This document shows positions 40,773 to 49,064 of a stretch of 64,000 bases of DNA, piece by piece. A model generated the notes under the pieces. The model worked only from the letters and a program-made list of their open reading frames with translations, was not told where the DNA came from and made no database searches. The translations under genes and the position numbers were made by a program. The DNA lies in the NCBI GenBank assembly GCA_026004215.1, contig BPIR01000001.1, positions 896,566-960,565 on the forward strand. Direction: 5' to 3'. Each line of letters starts with the position of its first letter. Position 1 is the first letter of the stretch. Source of the stretch: Candidatus Binatia bacterium (lineage in GTDB: Bacteria > Desulfobacterota > Binatia > HRBIN30).

Positions 40773-41399
40773 CGGAGCAGCCTCCCTTTTCCCGCGGGCC
40801 CCCCCGGCACTCCCTGCGGCCGAAGCTCTTTATGCACCGCCCAGGCAAATGTTGTCAATACGTTTTCTTGTCAGCCACTCGCGCCTGGGTAGCCACAGAC
40901 CTCCGTTCCCAACTGTTGTTTCACGCTGCTTTCACTTCGAACGAGGCCGTTTCCAGGACTGCCGCCAAAGCTCCGCTCGAACCCTTGCTAGGGCACTCAC
41001 GAACGCGCTCCTGGAGGCAACTCGGCCGATGGCCCCCTGGCATTTTCCTCCCGCGGGCCTCACCCGCTTCGCCCCAGAAAACCACCGTCGGTTCAGAGCG
41101 GAACCGGTTTTGCGACTCGATCCATGTGCATCGCGCATCCGAGTCGCACCCGATGGAAGACACCTGCACCGCACGCTTGATCCCCCATCGAGTTTCCGCC
41201 TCCCCCCAAACCCCACTTATTGCGAAGCCGCAGGTTCCAGGGCGGGGCCGCTACACCACCTCGAGACCGCTCACCGCCACAAATCACCGCGACAAATTTT
41301 CATCAAGCTGCCAGGACACACTCACGGAAAGCGGCCAGGACCGCGCCAATCCCGGCGGCGTTAGAACGGCGGTCGGGCGTAGGCAGATCGACAGCCAGC
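40773..41399. other. gene-free stretch between two exported-protein genes
   Basis: About 630 bases. It contains the promoter at 40829-40858 for the gene on the left. The remainder shows no protein-like frame on either strand, no repeat and no RNA gene. Confidence 0.5.
40829..40858 (-). promoter_or_regulatory. sigma70-like promoter for the 950-residue exported protein
   Basis: TTGACA (40858-40853), an 18-base spacer and CATAAA, 56 bases before the start codon at 40772. Confidence 0.5.
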
Positions 41400-44114
41400 T
41401 CAGTAGCGCGCCAAGAATCTCGCCGCCGAATTCTTCCGTATCGAACCAGGAGAGAAAACCGTTTCGTAGCATGCGCCGCCGGATTGTTGGAGCTGTACCG
41501 TCACGCCCCCGGCCGCAGTGAAAAACTGACTCGAGCTTGCCGGTGCAGGAAGTCGCAGAAAGGGGCCTACCAATCGGACAGCCGCGCCGGCGCCACCTGT
41601 GGAACCACCCTGAAGAGCAACATGACGGTATCCTTCGTTCCGCGCGCTCGGGTCCCTGTATTGATAGCCATTTGCGGTTCGCTTCCAGCGACCCGGCGAC
41701 AGTGTCAACGGGGCCTCCATGACCAAAGCCGCGCCATCGTAAACACAAAGGGCATAGGCGGTTGATCCACTGACCGGGTTCCCAAACGCCCCCGGCGACA
41801 ATCCAGAACCCGGTGCGAATTTCCACGCAACTTTATCCAACGCCGAATTGCTGCGGTCGTCGATCCGCAACTCGCCATGGCTCCCTGCCATGCAGCCACT
41901 CGTGGGACTAGGAGCACACGACACGTCCGTCGCAAGGTCCACCGGTAGTCGGGCCACCACGCCGTCCCATTCCTGAATGCCACCCAATTTTACCTCACGC
42001 GCGCCACCCGCAGCACCTGGGAAGTCCCTGGAACTTGTCCATCCGCCCACATACAGCTCGTTCCCCGCCGGCTCCACCAACAGGTAAGTTGGCGATTCGA
42101 AGCGGGTCCCACCCAAGTACGTGGCCTGAAGCAAGGTTGTAAGGCTCGGCGAAAAACGAGCCAAGAACATGTCCTCCCCACCGGTCAGGACCGCCTGCAA
42201 GCCACCGCTGGTCCCCGGAAAATCGTCAGAGGACGTATCGCCTCCAACGTACACCTCGCCGGTTCCCGCATGTACTGCTAACACGCGCGCTAACTCCATG
42301 TTCCAGCCGCCTATATACGTCGCCTGTTCCAAGCTGGTGAGGCTCGCGTCCAACCGAGCTACAAACCCGTCGTAGAACCCGGCGATCGCCTGTTGCGCAC
42401 CCCCAAGGGTGCCCGGCAAGTCAGGAGACTCCGTCGTGCCTACAACGTATACCCCGCCGTTGAGCGGGCTGAGGGCCAACCGCCCGATCGCGTCGTTCTG
42501 GGTGCCGCCGAGGTACGTTGCCTGTAACAGCTCGGTCAATGCTGGATTTAGGCGAGCCACAAAACCGTCGACATCCCCACGCCGCGCCACTTGAGTGCCT
42601 CCAGTGGTTCCAGGAAAGTCCCCAGAGTACGTCGAGCCGCCAACATACACGTCCCCCGTGGTTGGGTGGATGACCAGGCCTCCCGGACCATCCCCATTGG
42701 ATCCGCCCAAATAGGTCGCCCGCTGGATCGAAGCGAGACTCCGACTCAATCGGGCTACGAAGACCTCGGTCTGCCCCGCCAAGGCGGGTTGGGCACTGCC
42801 CGCCGTCCCAGGAAGGTTTGGGGACTTTGTCCAGCCAGTTAGGTACACATCACCGTTCGTTGGATGCAACGCCACCGCAGTCACGCCGTCGTAATCTCCA
42901 CCCCCAAAAAAAGTCGCACGAAGACGACCAAGATCAGGGTCCAAAGCAACAACAAACCCGTCTCGCATGCCCCCAAAACTGCCCTGGGCTCCGGTGGCTC
43001 CATCCGGAAAGTCAGCCGAATTCGTTTGTCCCCCTACAAAGATCTCACCGGAAGCAGGGTCGATCGCAAGCGACAGCGCCTCGTCAAAGTCGGTTCCTCC
43101 GAAAATGATCCACTGCCGCAAGGTCGTAAGATCGGCACTGAATCTGGCCACGAACGCATCCGTCCAGCCTCCCACGATCGAACCCGGAGCACGCCCGGGT
43201 TCGGGGAATTCGAGCGAGTGCGTCCACCCTGCAACGTACACATCACCGTTGCCGGGATGGACAGCCAGCGCCTGCACCCTTTCCCACGCGGAACCTCCCG
43301 CGTAAGTGGATTGGAGGACCGGGTCAATCACAAGCGGCCTCGTGGGGTCCACGTCCTCACCCACAAAACCGTATCGGTTGTGGCCAATTACTCGGTATCG
43401 GACTCGAACCGGGACCACATCGTCGTTTCCCTCCTGCCACGCGCGCGGCCGAGAGAGGGTCGCTTCGCCGTGCCGGCTCTCGATCCGGAGGCCACCATCC
43501 GGAGCCACGCCGAGCCGGTCGGCTCCCGCGACCTCTACCTGAATCGCTTCGAGGGGCTTCCCCGGAGCCACGTGAAAATACTTCTCCACACCTTGTTCGC
43601 TCACTTTCAACCGAACCTGCACGCCAGGCCAGATGTCGCCGAGCGAAACCTCTGAATACACCGGCAACCCGTTGCGGTGCTTTGCCGCATTTGCTCCCAC
43701 GAAGTAACCGACACGGCCCTGCACTGGACCTTCACCCACGACCCGCGTCGCTTTTCCCCCAACAAAACGCTCGGAGATCACCCAAGTCTTGCGCGGGCAG
43801 GATTTTGGCACGAAAGGCGGCCGGACGGTACTTGCCGGGAGCCCCTCAGGCACATTCAGGCACTCCGTTTCCCCGACCGCAACGACGTGCCGCAGCTCGC
43901 CGTTTCTGGTCACCCAGGTGCTGCGCGGAAAGCCAGGGGCAACGAATGCCGCCCTGTTCACCCACTGCCCCTCGTTACGGACGAAGCCGCGTACGGAGAG
44001 GCCTACTGTATCTACGTGCGGCAAGAGAAGCTTTTCTCGCGTTCCCTCCGCAGCCTCGCAGTACGACAAGACGACGCCGAGCACCACAGCTCCGGATACC
44101 CACGCTCTCTTCAT
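41400..44114 (-). CDS. exported SBBP-repeat beta-propeller protein
   Basis: A 904-residue exported protein. After a signal peptide comes an N-terminal domain found before SBBP repeats (GFVRNEGQWVNRAAFVAPG, YSEVSLGDIWPGVQVRLK, KYFHVAPG, PLVIDPVLQ). Then about eight 60-residue SBBP blades follow, each with GDVYVAGWT, FPGT and DGFVARL-type motifs and a strand such as QATYLGG. The last 180 residues hold CAPSPTSGC and a small beta domain. Such proteins form extracellular propellers of unknown ligand. GGAGGGC precedes the ATG. Confidence 0.85.
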   Translation of the reverse strand: MKRAWVSGAVVLGVVLSYCEAAEGTREKLLLPHVDTVGLSVRGFVRNEGQWVNRAAFVAPGFPRSTWVTRNGELRHVVAVGETECLNVPEGLPASTVRPPFVPKSCPRKTWVISERFVGGKATRVVGEGPVQGRVGYFVGANAAKHRNGLPVYSEVSLGDIWPGVQVRLKVSEQGVEKYFHVAPGKPLEAIQVEVAGADRLGVAPDGGLRIESRHGEATLSRPRAWQEGNDDVVPVRVRYRVIGHNRYGFVGEDVDPTRPLVIDPVLQSTYAGGSAWERVQALAVHPGNGDVYVAGWTHSLEFPEPGRAPGSIVGGWTDAFVARFSADLTTLRQWIIFGGTDFDEALSLAIDPASGEIFVGGQTNSADFPDGATGAQGSFGGMRDGFVVALDPDLGRLRATFFGGGDYDGVTAVALHPTNGDVYLTGWTKSPNLPGTAGSAQPALAGQTEVFVARLSRSLASIQRATYLGGSNGDGPGGLVIHPTTGDVYVGGSTYSGDFPGTTGGTQVARRGDVDGFVARLNPALTELLQATYLGGTQNDAIGRLALSPLNGGVYVVGTTESPDLPGTLGGAQQAIAGFYDGFVARLDASLTSLEQATYIGGWNMELARVLAVHAGTGEVYVGGDTSSDDFPGTSGGLQAVLTGGEDMFLARFSPSLTTLLQATYLGGTRFESPTYLLVEPAGNELYVGGWTSSRDFPGAAGGAREVKLGGIQEWDGVVARLPVDLATDVSCAPSPTSGCMAGSHGELRIDDRSNSALDKVAWKFAPGSGLSPGAFGNPVSGSTAYALCVYDGAALVMEAPLTLSPGRWKRTANGYQYRDPSARNEGYRHVALQGGSTGGAGAAVRLVGPFLRLPAPASSSQFFTAAGGVTVQLQQSGGACYETVFSPGSIRKNSAARFLARY

Positions 44115-44172
44115 TTTGCCCTCCTTGCCTTCGATCCTCCTTGCCTCTCGACACTACCCCTCGACGAAAACT

Positions 44173-44201
44173 ATTGTTCGGCGAACGGACGCCGCTGTCA
44201 A
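44173..44201 (-). promoter_or_regulatory. sigma70-like promoter for the SBBP-repeat gene
   Basis: TTGACA (44201-44196), a 17-base spacer and AACAAT, 58 bases before the start codon at 44114. The -35 box lies just beyond the T-run end of the preceding gene's terminator. Confidence 0.4.
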
Positions 44202-44206
44202 GCAAA

Positions 44207-44246
44207 CAAAAAAGCGGGCTCGGGTCGTGTGAGACCCGAGCCCGCT
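44207..44246 (-). terminator. strong intrinsic terminator
   Basis: On the minus strand a 13-bp perfect stem (GCGGGCTCGGGTC and its complement) with a 6-base loop is followed by a run of six T. It lies 37 bases after the stop at 44283. Confidence 0.9.
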
Positions 44247-44282
44247 CCAGCGCTGACAGCGGCTGGGAAAGTTTCCGGAAGC

Positions 44283-45770
44283 TTACTGGCAGACGATCTT
44301 GAATACCGTGGCCAAGCTCGGCAGCGTGGCACTGCAGGCACCGGGGAAGCCACCCGCGGTGGTTGCGGTGGCCAGATCGGAGCTGTCGAGGAAGTTCGAC
44401 GCAAGCACATTGCTGTCGTTGGTATTGGGCGCTGCGCCGGTGATCGGGGCACCTGTTTGGGACAGGCTCAAAGTATCGCTGCCAGAGCAGTCAGCGTCTC
44501 CAGCGCAGGGAGCAGTACCCGAGTCCGCATCTTCCACCGTGATGGAGACACTGCCGGTCGTGAAAAACAACGGCACGAACGTCGCGTCCGACGTAGTGCC
44601 GGAGCAGTTCGCTGTCGCGGGATTCACCGTGTGAATTTGCAACGCCGCTGAGGTAATCGAGTCACCAGCTCCCAAGCTACCAGCGAAAGTCACGTTAATG
44701 GGGCCCGCAGGCGCGCCGCTGCAACCACATGGTGTGCTCGCCGCCGGAAGGACCAACGTGCCCGGCGCGCAGGAACTACCAGTGGTCGGATCCACGTCCT
44801 GGCAAATCGTAATGTCTTTCGGACCGCTAACCACGCTCGATACGTTGAAAGTCGTTACCGGCGATCCGTTCGGCCCTCCGTAGCCGATGGTGCACGAAGC
44901 TGCGCCCTTCACCCAACCTTCGGAGCGGACACTCGTCGTACACGCATTGTTGCCCACGAAGTTCACCGGGTCAATGCTTCGGGCGGGGGCACCCACAATG
45001 GCGAGATCGCAACCGGTCCACGGCGGGAACTGGCAATACTCCTGCACCACCTCGCCGCTAAGGGGTGCAGGCACCGGCCCAAGACCGCAGAGGTTGATCG
45101 TCAACGAAGTGTTTACACTGTCAATTCGGCAGTTGAGCGCCGTGCAGGGAGGGCTCGCGAGCACCGCACAGTAGTTGTTTCCGTCCCCTGCAGGCGGGGC
45201 AATCGCACAACTGCCAGCGAGGGCGGTGTCCGGGTCGATCAGTTGGTTCAGAATACTCGGCAAATCGGGAACGACGGACAATTGCTGCTCATACGCCCAT
45301 TTGAGCTGGGCGACCAGGAAGGACCGAATCCAGGCGTCGCCAAATTGCGCCGAAGGCAGGTGCCCTAACTGCGCCAAGTGATCGGACGTACACTTGTTCG
45401 TCACCAGAAGATCGTTGAGCTTCTTATAGTACTTTTCCGCTTGGGTTTTCGGCGTTGCAGTGCCGAGGCCGCCACCTTTGGTTCCCAAAACGCCATCGAG
45501 CTTCTTGCCGCAGACAACCGCCTTTTTATCCAGGTTGGTGGCGAGCTGTGCCGGGGTGAGGTTCAAGGTCTGGGCTTTGACCACCTCGGTCCGGTACAAA
45601 TCCTTGCAGGTTTGTAGTGCCTTGAATACTTGATCCTTGAAGCCACGGGCGTTGTTCTCCAACTGCTTCTGGCACTTCGCCAGGTCCTGCGCCGCGGCTG
45701 GACTGAGCAGCCCGCCGACCGCAAACGCCGCTGCAGCCAAACCCGAGAGCAACCATCTCCTTCCTTTCAT
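44283..45770 (-). CDS. exported protein with Cys-helical N-terminal domain, unknown function
   Basis: A 495-residue exported protein, starting at MKGRRWLL with a strong AGGAGGG upstream; the signal peptide ends near PAAAQ. Residues 30-200 are helical with conserved cysteines (LAKCQKQLENNARGFKDQ, LQTCKDLYRTEV, VCGKKLDGV). The C-terminal part is strand-rich and holds Cys pairs (CSGAPAGPINVTFAGSL, CAGDADCSGSDTLSLS), ending VFKIVCQ. The start of the mature protein resembles the 36000-37580 protein and more weakly the tandem paralogues at 17.6-22 kb. No Thr-Pro linker. Function unknown. Confidence 0.7.
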   Translation of the reverse strand: MKGRRWLLSGLAAAAFAVGGLLSPAAAQDLAKCQKQLENNARGFKDQVFKALQTCKDLYRTEVVKAQTLNLTPAQLATNLDKKAVVCGKKLDGVLGTKGGGLGTATPKTQAEKYYKKLNDLLVTNKCTSDHLAQLGHLPSAQFGDAWIRSFLVAQLKWAYEQQLSVVPDLPSILNQLIDPDTALAGSCAIAPPAGDGNNYCAVLASPPCTALNCRIDSVNTSLTINLCGLGPVPAPLSGEVVQEYCQFPPWTGCDLAIVGAPARSIDPVNFVGNNACTTSVRSEGWVKGAASCTIGYGGPNGSPVTTFNVSSVVSGPKDITICQDVDPTTGSSCAPGTLVLPAASTPCGCSGAPAGPINVTFAGSLGAGDSITSAALQIHTVNPATANCSGTTSDATFVPLFFTTGSVSITVEDADSGTAPCAGDADCSGSDTLSLSQTGAPITGAAPNTNDSNVLASNFLDSSDLATATTAGGFPGACSATLPSLATVFKIVCQ

Positions 45771-45819
45771 AATCCTTCCCTCCTGTGAAAATTTCTGCAC
45801 CACCATCGGTGCGAGAATC

Positions 45820-45848
45820 ACTACATCGCAGGTTCCAACATTTGTCAA
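45820..45848 (-). promoter_or_regulatory. sigma70-like promoter for the 44283-45770 gene
   Basis: TTGACA (45848-45843), a 17-base spacer and TGTAGT, 49 bases before the ATG at 45770. Confidence 0.5.
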
Positions 45849-46225
45849 GAACCTTTCCCGAAGTACCCCACGAGATGGGCAAGTTGCCTCGGAAAGAACA
45901 CCAGCAACGGTCACCACGCCAGTTCCAAGCGGGCGGTACGGACACCTGTCCGGCAGTCCAACGGGAAGAACTGCGAGGCATCTTCCGGGCAGAACCTCGG
46001 CGCGATGCTGAGCCTCTCTAGAGGCAGCCGAGCCCCATCAGCATCAGCAAAAGGCGTCGAGTACCGCTCCTGACCCTCCACCCCCAACGTGTCCGCACTC
46101 TTTGCTCGCAATGCGGTCCTGCTCCAAGCCGACTTGTCAAACTTTCCTGCCCCGGCCATGCATCGTGTAGCGACGCAGCCGCCAGTTCGTGCGGCACACG
46201 CAACCCCACACGAACCCTTGGGCGC

Positions 46226-46260
46226 AAAAAAGTATAGGGGCCGCCCGAACGGCGGCCCCT
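46226..46260 (-). terminator. intrinsic terminator after the N-terminal dockerin gene
   Basis: AGGGGCCGCC pairs with GGCGGCCCCT across a 5-base loop; on the minus strand a short AT-rich stretch and six T follow. It lies 31 bases after the stop at 46292. Confidence 0.8.
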
Positions 46261-46291
46261 GCGAATGGCACTGCGCCCGCAACGCTGCGCC

Positions 46292-48067
46292 TCAACGTCG
46301 CGGTGTGTTGGTCGGCGTGCGAGTGCGGGTGGGCGTCATGGTCCGCGTCATGGTGACCGTCGGCGACAGGGTCGGCGTGCTGTACACAAAGGCATTGACC
46401 ACTGCGATGTCGCCCAAGGTGGGCTGGTTGAGCGAAGTGAACCCGCCCACAATGCTGGCACCTACGATGGAGGGCTCATCTGCGGTCAACGCAGCGCAAT
46501 TGAACGGAACGCCCTCGGTAGAGGCCGGAGGCGTAGCTGGAATGAACTCGAGACGCTTACGGACCGGGTTATAGTGGTTTTCCACGAAAATCTCCACTCG
46601 GCCCGTGATGAGAGGCAAGGTGTTCGGAGTGCCCCTGGCCGCCTCCGGGTCGTCGTCCGTGCAGAAGAGCCCATCGTTCCCGTACGGAAACACCCCCGGC
46701 GTACCTCCAGGTGTCGGCGTGGGCACGGGGTTCACGGGACAAGCGCCCGATGCTGTGCCGATCCGCGTTGTGGTCAGAAACACCGCGCTGCCCGGAGGCC
46801 CCTCTCCGAAGAGAGTGATTTCAGGTGGACCAGAGCCAGGGGGAGGCGTCGGCGGTGGTGGGGGGGGCACGCCACCCGCATTTTGCTTCCACTGGAGCTG
46901 CCCTGGCGACAGCCCCTCGCAGCCGATGACGCCGGATGCACTGTTACCCGGACCATGCAAGAAAGCGCACGGCGGTTTGCCCAACTCAGCGCAAATGCCT
47001 TCGTCCAGGGTGCAGTTCGTCGCCAGCGTTTGCCCATCCGCCTCGAAGAGAGTGCCGCCACAGGTTTTCGCAGCCACGGTCCGCACGCACGCGCAGGCGA
47101 GCACGCTCACGGAAATTTTTTCCAGGTTACTATCCTGTGTTCGGATGACCACGGGAATGACGCCGTCACGAGGCTTTCCAAAAGTAAGCCGCTGCCAACC
47201 GGTGATGTTCAAAGCCAGAGGGCTCGCGGCAAACGTCTCGTTGAACAAGCGCGCTCCTGTACCCGGGCCCAACAAGCCGAGAACGGTACGCTCCGTGGTG
47301 CAGTTCGCCGCGCAACCGTCGCCGCCAAAGGTGCGGCAGTGCACGCACTTGCTCCCCGGGCAGTCATCATCGGTTGCGCACGCCACACCGAGCTTCTCCC
47401 CGCCAATGCAAATGCCGTTGCCGACACACTGGCTTTCCGACGTGCACGCCGTGCCGGCGTTGTCGCCGCCCACACAAATGCCGCCGTCGTCGCATTCCTC
47501 ACCGGGGTCCACCACGCCGTTGCCGCACACAGCGGGCGCGGGGGTGTTGGTGACCGTGGGCGTCAAGGTGAGAGTGGGCGTCGAAGTATCCGTAGCCGTG
47601 GGCACGGGGGTGTCCGTCGCTGTCGGTTGCGGCGTGAACGTGTGTGTCGGCGGCGGAGTGTTGGTGGGCGTTTCCGTGACCGGAAGCGGCGTATTGGTCA
47701 CCGTGGGGGTGCGGGTCTGGGTGACCGTGGCCGTGTCGGTGGGAGTAAACGTCGCCGGCGGCGGCGGGCAGCCGGTGTCGTAACGCAAAATGTTGTCGAT
47801 CACGCGCAAGAGGTCGGCCACGGTAATTTGCCCGTCGTTGTCGGTGTCGCCCGCAGCACATCCACCCGCCACCTCCGGGCAACCCGCCGGGTTACCGCTG
47901 CACCGTAAGATGATCGCCACCATGCGGGTGAGTTCGGCTGCGCTCACTCGATTGTCGTTATTGCAGCTTCCGGGGCATACCTGCGCCAGCGCCGGCGCAC
48001 CACTGAAAGCCGCACACAAAGCCAAGAAGTTGACCGCCAACAAATTTTTACGAACCCCGATGGACAT
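46292..48067 (-). CDS. exported protein with N-terminal dockerin and Cys-rich module
   Basis: A 591-residue exported protein. The signal peptide is residues 1-29. Residues 30-100 are a dockerin-like module with two calcium-type loops (SCNNDNRVSAAE, and the better DTDNDGQITVAD), each followed by a helix. Residues 101-180 are a Thr-Pro linker. From residue 181 come a Cys repeat (CGNGVVDPGEECDDGG) and the module with CRTFGGDGCAANC, VRTVAAKTCGGTLFEADGQ and GLFCTDDDPE shared with the 37920-40772 protein. The C-terminus is a short Thr-Pro/Arg tail. GGAGG precedes the ATG. The neighbouring lipoprotein has cohesin-like domains, suggesting a docking partner. Confidence 0.82.
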   Translation of the reverse strand: MSIGVRKNLLAVNFLALCAAFSGAPALAQVCPGSCNNDNRVSAAELTRMVAIILRCSGNPAGCPEVAGGCAAGDTDNDGQITVADLLRVIDNILRYDTGCPPPPATFTPTDTATVTQTRTPTVTNTPLPVTETPTNTPPPTHTFTPQPTATDTPVPTATDTSTPTLTLTPTVTNTPAPAVCGNGVVDPGEECDDGGICVGGDNAGTACTSESQCVGNGICIGGEKLGVACATDDDCPGSKCVHCRTFGGDGCAANCTTERTVLGLLGPGTGARLFNETFAASPLALNITGWQRLTFGKPRDGVIPVVIRTQDSNLEKISVSVLACACVRTVAAKTCGGTLFEADGQTLATNCTLDEGICAELGKPPCAFLHGPGNSASGVIGCEGLSPGQLQWKQNAGGVPPPPPPTPPPGSGPPEITLFGEGPPGSAVFLTTTRIGTASGACPVNPVPTPTPGGTPGVFPYGNDGLFCTDDDPEAARGTPNTLPLITGRVEIFVENHYNPVRKRLEFIPATPPASTEGVPFNCAALTADEPSIVGASIVGGFTSLNQPTLGDIAVVNAFVYSTPTLSPTVTMTRTMTPTRTRTPTNTPRR

Positions 48068-48114
48068 GGACCCTCCGTGTTTCGTCTCCCTCCCGCAACC
48101 ACGGGCAGCACTGT

Positions 48115-48143
48115 TTCTCACTCGTGTGTCTTCCATTTGTCAA
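48115..48143 (-). promoter_or_regulatory. possible promoter for the N-terminal dockerin gene
   Basis: TTGACA (48143-48138), a 17-base spacer and a poor -10 (TGAGAA), 47 bases before the ATG at 48067. The -35 box coincides with the last stop codon of the cohesin-like tail. Confidence 0.3.
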
Positions 48144-49064
48144 CCACCCAGACGCACTTCGCGCTGCAGCTCGAAGGGCCGATCCACATAGCTCGTATCG
48201 GCCACCTCGCCGCGAGCGCGCACCACGGTGCGCCCGCGCGCCGTACTCGGCGCGGCGAACACGCAGGCAAGCACCTTGCTGTCGCCCGGCATCGGGTCGA
48301 GCGAGCCCGCCACCACCGCCCGCACGCGCCCCGGCTCCACCTCGCGCACGTGCAGTTGCTTCCCGGCTTGCGCCGCATCGCTCTCGCAACGCTCGAAGCG
48401 CAGAACGTCTGGCGTCGTACGAGATCTCTCCGACCACGGTCACTACCGGCACCGCCTCCTGCCACCGCCCGCAGGTCCACCACCACCTCGCGCTCGTTCG
48501 CCGCGCGGCCGCACCTCGGCCCGCAAGCCTACGTCGTTGTTGCGCACCTCCGCTTCGCGCGTGCTGCGCTGCCACACCACAAGCCCGATCCACCCCTGCG
48601 ACCACAATCCCGGCGGCAACGCCAACAACCCACGGCGCAGCATCCGCGATCACTCCAAATCTACCCGGCCACTCGCGCCCGCACCTTGCAAGTCCGCGAA
48701 CAGCCGCATCGGCGAAGTCCGCCCGATCTCACGGACAACACCGCATCCACTTGGGCGCTGGGCGATACGGCGAAGGTGCAGGTCGCCATCGCGCCCGTTC
48801 GGCAACGGTTCGAGATCGCCCGCGAGCACGAGCCGCAGGAGCCCGGGCGCTACAGAGCGCGCGGAAAGCTCTTTCCCGCTGCTGACCGCTTCGTCGCGCG
48901 TGCACTCGACCGAGTGTCAGGGTGGTGTCGTAGCGCAGCTCCAGCGGCGCCAGAGTCACCAGCGTGCTTGCGGCTGTTTGCACCGCCAGGTCCACGTTCA
49001 CCTGCCCGCCGGCACTCGCCACCGCATCGCCCACGACCAGACGATGGAAGCCCCGCGACGAACG
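48140..49064 (-). pseudogene. frameshifted continuation of the cohesin gene (two further cohesin-like repeats)
   Basis: Downstream of the stop at 49065, cohesin-like sequence goes on, but jumps between all three minus-strand frames. Pieces aligning with the intact repeats include DVADDAFNDFEASG then GSVTFVAG, AVQTAASTLVTLAPLELRYD, VSSGKELSARSVAP then LLRLVLAGDLEPLPNG, VVTVVGEISYDARRSALR, and finally EPGRVRAVVAGSLDPMPGD running to a stop at 48140. At least five frame changes are needed to connect them. Either the gene has decayed, or this stretch contains base errors. A complete version would give four cohesin-like domains. Confidence 0.7.

Larger units (their letters stand above)
45771..46291. 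other. gene-free stretch with promoter and terminator
   Basis: About 520 bases. It holds the promoter at 45820-45848 for the gene on the left and the terminator at 46226-46260 for the gene on the right. No coding region is seen between them. Confidence 0.5.

Noticed and set aside
46265-47908. Long plus-strand frames over the dockerin gene
   Set aside because: Low-complexity frames opposite a gene with signal peptide, dockerin and terminator.
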